From Reticulitermes speratus (taxonomy: Eukaryota; Arthropoda; Insecta; Blattodea; Rhinotermitidae), in the NCBI GenBank assembly GCA_021186555.1, contig JAJKFL010000013.1:37747644-37811643 (forward strand): DNA of 64,000 nucleotides. The letters run 5' to 3'. The notes below the pieces were generated by a model. It ran no database searches and was not told the DNA's origin. It saw only the letters and a program-made list of their open reading frames with translations. The position numbers were made by a program, and so were the translations under genes. Positions 43,532-53,897 of this stretch are shown here, in pieces; the first letter of the stretch is position 1, and each line of letters opens with the position of its first letter.

Positions 43532-43582
43532 TAGTGGGTATTTACACTGCTGTATACGATAGTGTAGTGTAAATATCCACTA
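43532..43582. repeat. Imperfect palindrome
   Basis: TAGTGGGTATTTACACTG (43532-43549) is an inverted copy of TAGTGTAAATATCCACTA (43565-43582), 16 of 18 pairs. It lies in otherwise unassigned sequence (42741-44315). Confidence 0.6.
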
Positions 43583-44315
43583 TGATTATGCCAGTTCCGG
43601 CGTTTGCTAACAGCCCCTAGCGGTGCAGTGCGTTTATAAGTACAGGTGGCCCTCGATTTGCACCGGTCCAATTTGCGCCGAATCAGAATAACGCCGATTT
43701 TGAAACCAGGAGGTCAAAAAGTGAAAAAAACATATTTTACTATTATTTCTAACGTTTTACAATTTTTCTCGTACTGCTTCTTATACTAAATCGTAATTCT
43801 TACATCGCTGATGTAAGAGGAAGAGGAGGAAAGAGAGGAAGAAGAACTTTCTCTACGTGAAATGAACACAAGCAATCTCCAGCGCATCCTCTGAGACATA
43901 GATAAACTCACTGATTAGCTCTGCGAGCTTGACCACGACTGGGAGCGGAGTGCTACAGCGAAGAGGAGCGTTATGGCATCCATGAGGCCTTATCATGAAA
44001 TTTGGTAGAAAGAAGGAAGAAATCACGACAGTCCACACTGCATGCTTTCTTTAAAAAAACGTGACGATCCTCAACCAGGGACTTCGTCAGAGAACTAACG
44101 CTGCTTCATTAAGCCATTGCCGGTTGTAAGTGTACAAAATGTATTTTTTAAAATTCCCTTTATTATATTTACGTTATTTCAGAGCTTTAAATGCAGATGC
44201 TACGGACGCACCGCAGCCTTAAGGCTTATTGTGCACCTCTGTGACGAAGATGAAGAGAAAGATGATCAGTTTATTCATTTTTCCAAGTAATGGAGCACCA
44301 GTGGCATGAAATTGA

Positions 44316-44412
44316 CAGGGGAAAACCGAAGTACTCGGGGAAAAACCTGCCCCAGTGCCACTTGGCCCACAACAAATCCCACGTGGACTGACCTGGGATC
44401 GAACCCGGGCCT
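44316..44412 (-). mobile_element. SINE family C, head and 5' body
   Basis: The reverse complement shows B box GGGTTCGATCCCAGG, GTCCACGTGGGATTTGTTG, AGTGGCACTGGGGCAGG and GAGTACTTCGGTTTTCCCC. Confidence 0.8.
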
Positions 44413-44596
44413 CCGTACTGGTTCATATTACTCTGTTGTGTTGTTACATAGTTCCAGTCCCTCTTGGCACACGAGTATATGTTCTCTGTTTTCTGTTGGC
44501 CTATGTAGGGTGAGTCCTTGCCACTGGACTTTTTCCTGTCCAGTAAATCCTAGAAGACGTCTACACGATTCATGGTTTTTAACGTGCATTCACAGA

Positions 44597-45057
44597 ATTG
44601 CGAAAAGCAACTATTAGCTTCGTCATGATTGTGTGTCCGTCCGTATGGAACAACTCGGCTTCCACTGGACGGATTTTCACGAAATTTGATATTTGAGTTT
44701 TTTTTTCTAAAATCTGTCAAGAAAATTCAAGCTATATTAAAATCTGACAAGAATAACGGGTACTTTACATGAAGACCTCCATACATTTATGGTAGTATCT
44801 CGCTAAATTCGACTTAGAATGAGAAATTTTTCATACAGAAGTTGTAGGGAAAATCAAAACACATTTTATGTTCATTGCGGAAAAGTACGGTAGAGCCGGA
44901 CAGGCCACAGATGACAATATAATACGGCGCATGTGCTTTTTATGCTGGATAACTGCGGCTACAGGTACACACTCAGAATATGTAATACTTATTGTTTTTC
45001 CACTACAACGGCGGTTACACGAACGCGCCTCAATGTTATGTTTATACGTGTGAAGCA
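44597..45057 (+). repeat. Interspersed repeat family R, uninterrupted copy
   Basis: TTGCGAAAAGCAACTATTAG, CACTGGACGGATTTTCACG, GCCGGACAGGCCACAGATGA, TATAATACGGCGCATGTGC and a TTTATACGTGTG end. This copy preserves the empty target site that the mariner-like element occupies in the 16.7-kb copy. Confidence 0.8.
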
Positions 45058-45673
45058 TTAATTAGACCAGGACAGAGGGCATGATTTCGTGTGGAAGAAG
45101 GGAAATCCTGGCACAGCAGGATGCGCGGTGACGATTCTATCTGCATTTGTTAACATGCAGTGTCTGCAAAGAAGAACGCCGGCATTTCTAACGCCTGTCA
45201 GTTAGGGACGAAAAGAGACATGGCGGTGTTGGTAGCAGCAGCGTAATCGTGACGCAAACAGTTTCACCAACACAAATTGTATGTGATTCACATGATAAAG
45301 GTAAGGAAGAGACAGCAATGTCTGTTTCGTTTAACCCTTTAAATTACAAGAGTAAGTATGTGCACCATCAGCTTTCACATTAAAGAAACTCAGCATTCTT
45401 GCTCACTGCGTGTATGTATAGGGTTCGTATGATTGGTAGAGTAAACAGCGATTATTTTCCTAACAGCATTAACCGGTTGGTCTTTGCAATGGAGATTGTG
45501 GTTACTGTGACGTAGGCAATTAATCTGAAGTGTCATTTGGATGACGTACTTGCTTCACACGGTTAAACTAAAAATATCTGTTCGGGCGTCTCACGATGCC
45601 TGGAAACAAATATGCAAGGCACAGGTCGCAGGTACCGTGCAACAGTTATTCAGGATTTCCTTGTCCAGTAACT

Positions 45674-45848
45674 GGGCCGGAATGGCGAATCGCTACGGGA
45701 TGGACGGTCTGGGGGGATCGAATCCCAATGGGGGCGAGATTTTCCGTACCAATCCAGATCGGCCCTGTGCAATGGGTACCGGGTCATTCCCGGGGTAAAG
45801 TGGCTGGGGCGTGGCCTTAACCTCCCACCTCCCTCTAACGCTGAGGTT
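45674..45848 (+). mobile_element. SINE family A, cut at its 3' body
   Basis: Head-like GGGCCGGAATGGCGAATCGC, B-box region GGGATCGAATCCC, GGGGGCGAGATTTTCCG, CAATGGGTACCGGGTCATTC, GGGGTAAAGTGGCTGGGGCG and CGCTGAGGTTA. It stops inside the GAGGTTAAGAATG block and passes directly into a MITE. Confidence 0.8.
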
Positions 45849-46033
45849 ACAACGACGTCGGTTTATACGACACCTCGTTTATAGCGTCTAGTATTCTGTG
45901 GTATTAGTTAATTCCTCACTCTTAAACATGACAATTCTGTGCAGAAGACAATTGGTTCTCAATATAACGATACTCGGTTATAACGACACAAAATATTCGG
46001 TCCCATTCATGACGTTATAACAGAGTTCGACTG
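45846..46033 (-). mobile_element. Pogo-like MITE family P, copy 1
   Basis: On the - strand it starts with CAGTCGAACTCTGTTATAACG and runs to the GTCGTTGTAACC block; the last 13 bases of the far end are missing. TA follows at 46034-46035. Relatives are at 53468-53647 and 63354-63534. Confidence 0.8.
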
Positions 46034-46266
46034 TAAAGTGTTTTTTTTTGTGAGTCAGTATGCCTGAAAGTCTTACTTGCCCGATACCTTTCAGTCGGAG
46101 TGTCCCATATCGAATTAAAAAGAAATATGTCCGGTGGTTTAGATGCTGTTACGAAGTGACAGACAGACAACCATTACTTCCACATTAAGAGTTTGTTTGT
46201 GCTTTGTAAAAACTCGTAGCAATATCCCCTGTAGATGAAAGGCTTTTGGTGTGTTAAAGTTATCCC

Positions 46267-46540
46267 ATTACAGTCCTGGACAGTCCGTTTGGGCTCCAGG
46301 AGGTTGAGGCTCCAAGATTTCTAGACAACCGGCACAGGAAGGTGGTAAGTTTGTCAGCCGTATGCACTGGCCGCCTTTACCCCCCAGGAGATACCCCTGG
46401 TACTCATTTCTATTAGAGGCTGAGTCGACCCGAGGGCCATAGTGCGGCTGGAAAGATTAATTCAATGAAAAATCCCAATGACTCAATTGGGAATCGAACC
46501 CGCGACCTTTCGGCTTGAAGTGCAGTGCCTCGACCAACGC
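46267..46540 (-). mobile_element. SINE family B
   Basis: On the - strand GGTCGAGGCACTGCACTTC, B box GCGGGTTCGATTCCC, CATTGGGATTTTTCATTG, GAGTACCAGGGGTATCTCC, GGTAAAGGCGGCCAGTGC and GGAGCCTCAACCTCCTGG. Confidence 0.85.
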
Positions 46541-46594
46541 TGGAGTAAATAGTTCTCCGCGTTTCGAAGGATCTTAGTGCTTTTCTCTTCAGGG

Positions 46595-46760
46595 TCGAGC
46601 TGAACAAGAAGTGTCCTCTTGTCGAAATGCTTGACCCTACAGATAGGGCACTACAATACTCCGAAACGGCGGGAACTGTTTACTTAACGACACGGCGTGA
46701 CATTGCCGAAGAAGTGGAGCTTCAGGAGTACCGCTATGAGAACCTTAAATCTCGCAATGT
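46595..46760 (+). repeat. Decayed H2 module
   Basis: ACAATACTCCGAAACGGCGGG and the companion CGACACGGCGTGACATTGCC are recognisable; the box and hairpin are not. Confidence 0.35.
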
Positions 46761-47536
46761 ATATACGGGTACTTCGCTTGATGGGGCGTATTCTGAGTGT
46801 AGTGAATGATGATGCTACAGCCGTTCTGAAGACCGCTGACTGTAGTTACCAGTTCCCCTTGTAGCTTTTCATGTACGCCTCAGGTCTTGTCCAGAACACA
46901 CGAAGCGTAGTGTAGACGTTCGTTTGAACATGTTTGGCTAAAGAAATTCACGAGTTAGCGAAATTTGCATAAACAGCCGAAATGTTTAGAAATTTTTCCT
47001 AGGATTATGTGTTTATGATTTGTATTTCAACTTAAAAAGGAGGGTTAGGGTACGTATATAGGCCGACTCTTAATAATTGAAAGGTAGCATGTGGAACTGT
47101 TTTAAGGACACATTTCAGCCGGAATAGTTGGTGAAAGCTGTGCTTGTACATGCCGCAATAGACTTGCATTTTGTAACCGAGTTGAAAACATGCTGGTATG
47201 AACGTAATAACGTGGGGAAACCTGTATAAAAATACGTACTGTTGTTGGAATGTGTGCTAATAATTTAAATTAACGTGCTAACAAGCTGTTGGGAATAACG
47301 CTGAAGGATGGAATTTGTGTTAATGGTGAACTATGGTCACTGTCACAACATACCAGTTTCTTTATTGTTAGTATGGTTGTGCACCTGTCGCCTGTGCGGG
47401 AAGTTAGACAGACCGACAGACAGTCATTTAATGTGCACTTTGTATGTTATTATAGAAACGTTTGTAGTCTGATGTACAAAATTGTACTTGCCGGTACCTA
47501 GTAGATTTTAAAAATTGAATGCTAGAATCTAGATAC

Positions 47537-47819
47537 TGTAGAGTCCCGATTATCTGACCTTAACGGGACCGACAGGTGGCCGAATTACAGAAAATTTTGG
47601 GTAATGTGGAAATTCATCGAAAAAATGGCGTCGAAAATTTCTGAATCCACCCAATCATTCTTCTGGTTTTTATACGAGACTCGGTAGAGCAGCAGGAGCT
47701 AGGCTTTTGAAAGCTCGTGTTTTTTTTTTGACCCTTCCATTAAATTGCGAGATTTAGTTTGTGCATGCGCGCGCAGCACTAAATTATAAATAGCATGTCG
47801 GATAATCAGGAGCCTACTT
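47537..47819. mobile_element. Pogo/Tigger-like MITE, another subfamily
   Basis: The left end TGTAGAGTCCCGATTATCTG and the reverse complement of the right end (GTAGGCTCCTGATTATCCGA) are inverted repeats. The interior has GGCCGAATTACAGAAAATTT and no coding content. Confidence 0.65.
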
Positions 47820-47935
47820 ATTTGGTTTAGAGTCATTATTCTGACTTATTCTGCGGAAACATGTACTGACTTAAAACCTGTTTTGGGACTTAAAGTACAA
47901 CTTCGTTATGGTATTCATATCCGTGCATTAAATGA

Positions 47936-48478
47936 CAGTTTATGTTACAATAACCAACAAAATGCACAATATTGCAATATATAATTTTACAATTAAAACT
48001 TTAAAAGTCCTGCATGTTTCGATTCTTTTAGAAACATCCTCAGGGACAAAACATCAATAAAATATGTGTAAAACATGAATTAAATTAAAGTAATAGGTAG
48101 TCATGTATGCGGATATCCTGGAGTCCACGATAGGAGCAGAAATGTGAAGAAATATTCAGTGTGCTGAGAATATAGTAATGCTTACCGTCGTTCCATCGAC
48201 ACGCTGTTTTCTGCAATACTGAGTAACTGAAACCCGGCACTAGTATTTATTACATTCTGATTCTTCACATTTCTCCTCGTATCGTGGACTCAAGTATATC
48301 CACATAGATCGCATATTATTATTTTAATGTAATTCACGTTTTATAAATGTTTTATTTATGTTTTCTCCGTGAGGATTGTCCCTAAAGAGTCGAAACATTT
48401 TGGAGTTTTAAAGTTTTAGTTGTGAAATTATATTATTGCAATATTGTGCATTTTGTTGGTTATTGTATCATAAATGTA
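47936..48478. mobile_element. Foldback element, two ~217-bp arms, each with an H1 module
   Basis: Left arm 47936-48152 and right arm 48262-48478 are inverted copies (TACAATAACCAACAAAATGC, ACAATATTGCAATATA, AATTTTACAATTAAAAC shared) around a 109-bp centre. Left module (- strand, 48006-48050): GTCC, CTGAGGA, T, GTTTC/GAATC hairpin, GAAACATGCA, GGAC. Right module (+, 48364-48407): CTCC, GTGAGGA, T, weak hairpin, GAAACATTTT, GGAG. Stem I differs by a compensatory G-C to C-G exchange. Confidence 0.85.
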
Positions 48479-48537
48479 AGCACAATGTTTCATGGTGTAA
48501 TAGTGGAAGTCTTCAGTTAGTATAGAAACGTAGAAAT

Positions 48538-48725
48538 TACATGGAGCAGAGTCATTTTTGGGGAGGCCGTCAAGAAATTCCCCTTGTTTTATGAAACCCG
48601 AAGGTTCATTAACAAGTTCCTGCCATTTGTCCCTATCCTGAACCAGATATGTTCAGTCAAGGCTCTCACACCCTACTTCTTCCAGGCGTCGTGACCATTT
48701 TACATTCCTTAGGGCGTTCCAAAAG
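48538..48725 (-). mobile_element. LINE family L, 3' end fragment
   Basis: The + strand shows ATGGAGCAGAGTCATTTTTG, CGTCAAGAAATTCCCCTTG, TTTTATGAAACCCGAAGG and TTCCTGCCATTTGTCCC, the inverse of the family 3' UTR, then CCTACTTCTTCCAGGCG from the ORF2 end. Confidence 0.75.
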
Positions 48726-48782
48726 ATGGCCAAGTATGAAGTCGTGTGTAACATTTCATATGGCGTTTATTTTATTTTATTT

Positions 48783-48985
48783 TTTTTACGGCGAGGTGTT
48801 CTTAGCTCCCTTGCCCAGCCCTTAAGCTGCAGGTCCGCCTTTTGTCGGCTCTACGCGACTGTATGTTCAGTATACTCCCAGCTACCCTCCATGTCTAGAG
48901 GCCGCCTTCTCCATCTGCATCCTGAGGACATGCCATGCAGTGGGAACGGGGACCCTCTTACTACGGGAAACAGAGAAACAAACGA
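48783..48985 (+). repeat. Interspersed repeat family Q, copy 1
   Basis: Aligns with 54244-54405: GCGAGGTGTTCTTAGCTCCC, GCCCAGCCCTTAAGCTGCAG, GAGGCCGCCTTCTCCATCTG and ATGCCATGCAGTGGG. It may be a piece of a retroelement coding region, but the frame is not maintained. Confidence 0.55.
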
Positions 48986-49403
48986 GCAGTTTTCTTTTAT
49001 GTAAAAAAAAAAATTTTTGAGATGAAGGCGGACGGACCTTGAAGATGAGCATTACTTTAACGGGAATGGATGAACCATTGTCACTGCCTCTGTATTGCAT
49101 GTGCCAGATCGAGATAAGTCTGGTATGCAGCACAGTTGAAGATACACAGAAGTCAGTTTACACTGTGTCTTGTTCCAGTTCTGAGGAGAGAGAGTTCGTG
49201 GGCGCTTGTCTTTCTGGGCAACACGTAATTTCCTGACGTGGCACTTGTACTGCACGCAGTTCACCGTACCTCTGCGTTAGTTACCCGACCCGGTTTATTT
49301 GCCCCATAGGCCTATTAGTAGCAATATGTCCTCTGGTAACATACCTATCTGCTAGAGAAATACCATTGATTATTGCCCGGCCTTGTAATCGTGGTTGGGT
49401 ATG

Positions 49404-49893
49404 TTACTGCTCCATCACAGCCCATATTTGCTGATACCTGCTCCATGACAGCCCATATTTACTGATTTCTACTTCATCACAGCCCATATTTACTGATATC
49501 TCCTTTCATCACAGCCGATATTTACTGATATCTTACTTCATCACAGCCCATATTTGCTGATACCTGCTCCATGACGGCCCATATTTACTGATTTCTACTT
49601 CATCACAGCCCATATTTACTGTATCTCCTTTCATCACAGCCGATATTTACTGATATCTTACTTCATCGCAGCTTGTATTTACTGATATCTGCTGATTCAC
49701 AGCCCGTACATACTGACATCTGCCTCATCAAGCCCATATTTACTGATACCTACTTCATTACAGCCGATATTTACTGATATCTGACTATCGCAGCCCATAT
49801 TTACTGATTTCTTCTTCATTACAACCCACATTTTCCGATATATGCTGTACCACAGCCCGTGCTTCCTGACACGCTTCGTCACAGCCCATGTAA
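49404..49893. repeat. ~31-bp minisatellite with 126-bp higher-order period
   Basis: About 15 units of the type TCATCACAGCCCATATTTACTGATATC. Units of four variant types repeat in the same order at 126 bp (GCCCATATTTGCTGATACCT at 49420 and 49546). Later units are more diverged. Confidence 0.9.
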
Positions 49894-50289
49894 CACGTGC
49901 AGATAGATCTTGTTCGCGGACGTTGGCCTATCGATATGTAGGAAAGTAGGATTGCATGTTGCCTGACGGTCCTGCATCAACAGATGACATTAGTGTCGTA
50001 TGTTGGGCTTCACGAAACACACTCGTCTGCTTGTTTATGATAAGTGATAATCAAGGCTGACGAATGGAACAGTCTTGTTAAATGTTCTCTCCCGTTTCTG
50101 ACTTCTGTTATGTAATATAAGGGTATTATTTTGTGCTACATGTTATGTGGCCGTAAGTAGGCCGTTGCGGAGCAGTCTGTCTGGTGGAGGAATGTCCGGC
50201 GCATGGAGTTTGTGTCTGGTATGTGAACGGAACCAACATTTTGTGATGTGTGGTTTTTACAACATCCATGAAGAACCATGGGGTGCGGT

Positions 50290-50365
50290 GGAATGTGATG
50301 ACGTGTCGGTCGGTAATTAGTTACCGACATTTCGGAAGAACGTTCTGCCCCCCGTTTTCAGGGTA
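50290..50365 (-). ncRNA. H2 module
   Basis: The + strand TTAGTTACCGACATTTCGGA and AGAACGTTCTGCCCCCCGTT then TTCAGGG give on the - strand a CCCTGAAAA box region, GGGGGGCAGAACG and CCGAAATGTCGGTAAC. Confidence 0.45.
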
Positions 50366-50989
50366 GTCCAAGAAAAGTGAAGTAATGCTTGTTGAGCCTT
50401 CATGCATGAACTGGTAGAGGTAATGGAAATGGTGGTGGCGAGTTTTGTGGATCTGCTTGGACATTCAGCTCAGTTACGATAGCTGACTGCCATTTCTACG
50501 TTTGAACTGGTTTTTTTTTTCTCAACAACATCGCAGGAGCTTCAGCGCAGAATTAATCTGGCAGGTGGTAATTTGATTGTTATGTCGCTGATGGTAGTTT
50601 ACTAGGATCGTTGCAACTTATTCGGTATTTGTCTGCTTCAGATACTGGAATTTCCATGTCGTCAAGGTCACAGTCATATCTCTCCAAGCTTTTCACCATT
50701 TGTGATCATTTTACCATCTTATTCAGTCTGTATAATGTCTGTAGTTGAACCATCGTTGTCAGCTCTTGATAACACAGTGGTAGGTCTTAACTTATAACTA
50801 CGTGTTCTGATACTTATAAGCTTTGCGTTTTATCCACACAGTGTCCCGTACGATCCTCTGCATAAACAGAGGTTGCGATATGTGAGGTCCTCACAGCAGT
50901 ATTGCCGGAGATTCAGGTCTTCGGGTGTGACGCTGTGTGCCTACATATTCGAGGGTCCAGCATCCAAAGAAGAATAGTGACTGCTTGAC

Positions 50990-51075
50990 ACTTGCAGATG
51001 AAGGCACTACGTTCTTTCGAAACGTCGGGAACCACTTATCCAGCGACATACCGTCAAGTCCCAGAAGGACTGAAA
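50990..51075 (+). ncRNA. H2 module
   Basis: CAGATGAAGGCACTACGTTC, TTTCGAAACGTCGGGAACC, then the companion CGACATACCGTCAAGTCCC. The stem II arms are weakened. Confidence 0.4.
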
Positions 51076-51589
51076 CATAAACATGGGTTATTTCGTTATG
51101 CACCATAAATCTAAAGATATATGTAGTGGAGGCTTGTTTTCTGTGAGGTACGAACTGAAATTTTGAACATAATTTTGATCAGTTTCGGGGTTAATGTGGT
51201 TTAATCGACGGACAGAACAGAAGGCATAGGCACCGCATTATATGCAAGCCTCGTTACCACCTGGGACCCAAGACATTGCGCACACTGTTTCCTGACATTA
51301 CTCATGAAACGTTACAGAAATTTTAATTCTTCATGTACCTTTACATTTTATAGCGTTGGTGCTGACCCAGCTTCGATATTGTTTTCTGCTTGCTGCGGAA
51401 CAAGACTTGAAGTGTGATCCATTTTGTTGAAGCCGAAGATAAAGCATGATAGAGGCAGTTGAAGACTTTGGGGTGTTGCATTTGTCTTGCCAAGAAATGA
51501 CGTCTGTCATAAGTGAAGTTCAAAATTGAACATTTCTTAATTTTACGGTCGCATTCAGTTCTCTTTTAGCCTCGATTGATGGTTAACGG

Positions 51590-51886
51590 ACTTCACGGAG
51601 CAGCGTTTGCTACAAGAAGCTAAAGTTGCTCAGCCGGTCAAGTAATTCCCCGCCTTTTGATGAACCTAAAGTGAGTTGACGTTTTCACAAGACCGCGTTA
51701 TCGGATCCTATTCTGAGCGTGATGAATCCAGTCCACCCCTCACTCCCTCCTCGTTTAAGATTCGTATTAATATTATCCTCCGTTGTACTCCCAAGTATTG
51801 CAAGTTATCTCTACCATTCAGGTGTTTCTGATACAATTTCAAATGCATTTCTCACGCTCCCACGCGTGTCACGTGACCCGCTTGTC
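51590..51886 (-). mobile_element. LINE family L, decayed 3' end
   Basis: The + strand reads ACGGAGCAGCGTTTGCTAC, CAGCCGGTCAAGTAATTCCC, CACAAGACCGCGTTATCGG, TTCGTATTAATATTATCCTC and TTCTCACGCTCCCACGCG, parallel to the copy at 38.9 kb. A family D SINE abuts its 5'-truncated edge. Confidence 0.7.
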
Positions 51887-52148
51887 CTTTCCTCCGTGGC
51901 GCAACAGCCCAAGTCGGGCCTAGGCCGCTTCGTTGTTGAGGTTTCTAGATCACACCCAATTACACACACACACACACGACAGGACTCCTTTGAACGAGTG
52001 ATCAGCTCGACGCAGAGGCCGCTACCTACACAACGCACAACAAACACAAGAGACGAACATCCATGCCCTCAGCGGGATTCAAACCCGGATCCCAGCAATG
52101 AAGCGGCCGCAGACCCACGCCTTGGACCGCGCGGCCACCGGGATCGGC
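51887..52148 (-). mobile_element. SINE family D
   Basis: On the - strand: GCCGATCCCGGTGGCCGCG, CGGTCCAAGGCGTGG, B box GGGTTTGAATCCC, GCATGGATGTTCGTCTC, GGTAGCGGCCTCTGCGTCG and GGGCTGTTGCGCCACGG. A CA microsatellite (51963-51979 on the + strand) has grown in its GTGT-rich body. The A tail is short. Confidence 0.9.
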
Positions 52149-52433
52149 TTCCACCTGTCTTGTCTTCAGATAATCGTCCTGATTGTATACAGTGAAATGT
52201 AGAGGTTGTGAAGCTTCTTCTTACGAAGTTTTCTTCAGCCTTCCGTTATTTCCGATGGCGATTACTAGATCAACAAACTGCTGTTTGTTGGGTCAAGTCA
52301 AAACAACAATAGTAACGAATGTTCAGAACGCTTTTGGGGCAGGCAGGATGTGCAGTTTTAATTCGGGGTCTTCCGTACTTTTGCTTCCCGTGGACGATGC
52401 GTATGAAATGAATATTGTAAAATAAAATGAAAG

Positions 52434-52713
52434 CGAAAGTTGTCCCTGTACATTCCATGAAGGCATGTGGTGGAGTGGAGGTGCAGCTCCACTCATTCTT
52501 AGCCTCAGCGCTGCTTGGAGTTGAGTGGTCAACTTCACACCCTTCCGCCCCCGTTCAGCTTCCTCCTGGGAAAGCGTCCGCCGTAGCTATTGGCTTGGAG
52601 TGTGGGTGGGCCGCAGAACCGCTGGACGTTTGGGAGAAGAGACTGTCTGCCATCTGCGGGAATCGAATGTTAATTCCTGCGGTTTCTAGCCCTATCCCAG
52701 CCGCGCTGTACCG
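52434..52713 (-). mobile_element. SINE family A, nearly full length
   Basis: Reverse complement: GGGATAGGGCTAGAAACC (head), CGATTCCCGCAGATGG, GTCTCTTCTCCCAAACGTCC, GGGTGTGAAGTTGACCACTC, GCTAAGAATGAGTGGAGC and tail AGGGACAACTTTCGC. Confidence 0.8.
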
Positions 52714-52939
52714 TCTCCAAACGAATGCTGTGTAATGACAGTGCTGGTGGGGACCGCGTGAGATACGAGAACTGCGATAACACGTAGGGGACAGAAGGCC
52801 AACGCAGCTTCTGTTAAAAATAAGCGTATAGTCACGTTCAACAAGGAACAAGGACAGTCTGCGTAAAAAGAAGTGTCGCAAGCGATGTGAAATCAGTTGA
52901 GGCAAGATATTTTTTTTTTAGCATCTATTTAGACAGTGG

Positions 52940-53110
52940 TCGTACGGGTTTTGACATCGTGTAGGCCTATGTTTATCAGCGTTTCGGAGGAACCTGTTGA
53001 CTCCATCTTTACGGTACAGTTACTGAGGATGGAGACAGCAGGGTCGTGCGGGTAGTGTTTTAACCACGTACCAGACTACACGGTATCAGTACCCAGAAGA
53101 TCACAGTCTG
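52940..53110. repeat. Palindrome of two H2 modules
   Basis: Left, - strand module: TAAAGA, T, a GGAG/CTCC hairpin, GAAACGCTGATAAAC. Right, + strand module: CTGAGGA, T, GGAGACAGCAGG, then decay. Both sides carry the companion (GACATCGTGTAGGCC and CCAGACTACACGGTATCAG). Confidence 0.65.
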
Positions 53111-53169
53111 AGCCTTTACCGTCGCGGAAATCTGAAATCGCATTTTAGCATGTAACTTAATATCAGTAG

Positions 53170-53415
53170 CGAGCCGGGGTAGCTCAGTAGGTGTAGTGAC
53201 CTGAGCATTAGTCGGACAACCGAGGAATCTTAGTTCGATTTCCGACAGAGGCAGGAGATTCTTCTTTTCTTCAAAACCTTCCAGATCGACTCTGGGGCCC
53301 ACTTGGCTTTCTATTCGATGGTTTTCGGCGCTCTTTCCCAAGGGATAAAGCAGCCGGGGCGTGATGCTGGCCACTCCATCTAGTGCTAAGGTTAAGAATG
53401 TGTGGAACTATACCT
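53170..53415 (+). mobile_element. SINE family A, full-length head and body
   Basis: GGGGTAGCTCAGTAGGTGTAG is a near-perfect A box and TAGTTCGATTTCC the B box. Then GGCAGGAGATTCTTC, CTCTGGGGCCCACTTGGC, AAGCAGCCGGGGCGTGATGC and AAGGTTAAGAATGTGTGG. The tail is lost. Confidence 0.85.
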
Positions 53416-53467
53416 TCAGTGCCCTGTAAAACATCATGACGTACATAGAGACAGTTTGATTAAAATA

Positions 53468-53647
53468 CAGTCGAACTCGGTTATAACGTCACGAAAGGGA
53501 CTGAATATTTTGTGACTTTATAAACGGGTGTTGTTATAACCGAGGAGTATAATGTGGTGGTTAACAATCGTGAATTGGTGCCACAGAATATTGACGTTGT
53601 ATACGAGGTGTCGCATAAACCGATGTCGTTATAACCGGGTTCGACTG
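53468..53647 (+). mobile_element. Pogo-like MITE family P, copy 2, complete
   Basis: 180 bp. Ends CAGTCGAACTCGGTTATAAC and (reverse complement) CAGTCGAACCCGGTTATAAC. TA at 53466-53467 and 53648-53649. The interior shows GTTATAACCGAGGAGTATAA and AGGTGTCGCATAAACCGATG. The 60-codon frame inside it is incidental. Confidence 0.92.
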
Positions 53648-53897
53648 TACATGTTTCAGCTGAAGTTTCCTCCTTGTGTACACTTCATGGGTGTATGTCG
53701 TGTAGGTCCGCGGAAGGCACCAATCATTCTTTAACTATATATATGAGTGTTAATATGTCTTGAGGGGAAGAAGGACATCGGTGTTCATTTTTGTGAAATT
53801 ACAGGGACCTTAAACATTCACGGTAAGTAAGAGTACCACAGCAGTTCCTCATCTTTACCTTAAGTCTTAATGGCGGAGTGCATAATTATGCACATTG

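Noticed and set aside
49404..49893. CRISPR array
   Set aside because: Spacing between repeats is not unique sequence; the units are contiguous variants of one monomer in a eukaryotic genome.
51719..52195. 158-residue protein, the longest open frame in the window
   Set aside because: It runs across a decayed LINE end and then antisense through a family D SINE; it is a chance frame.
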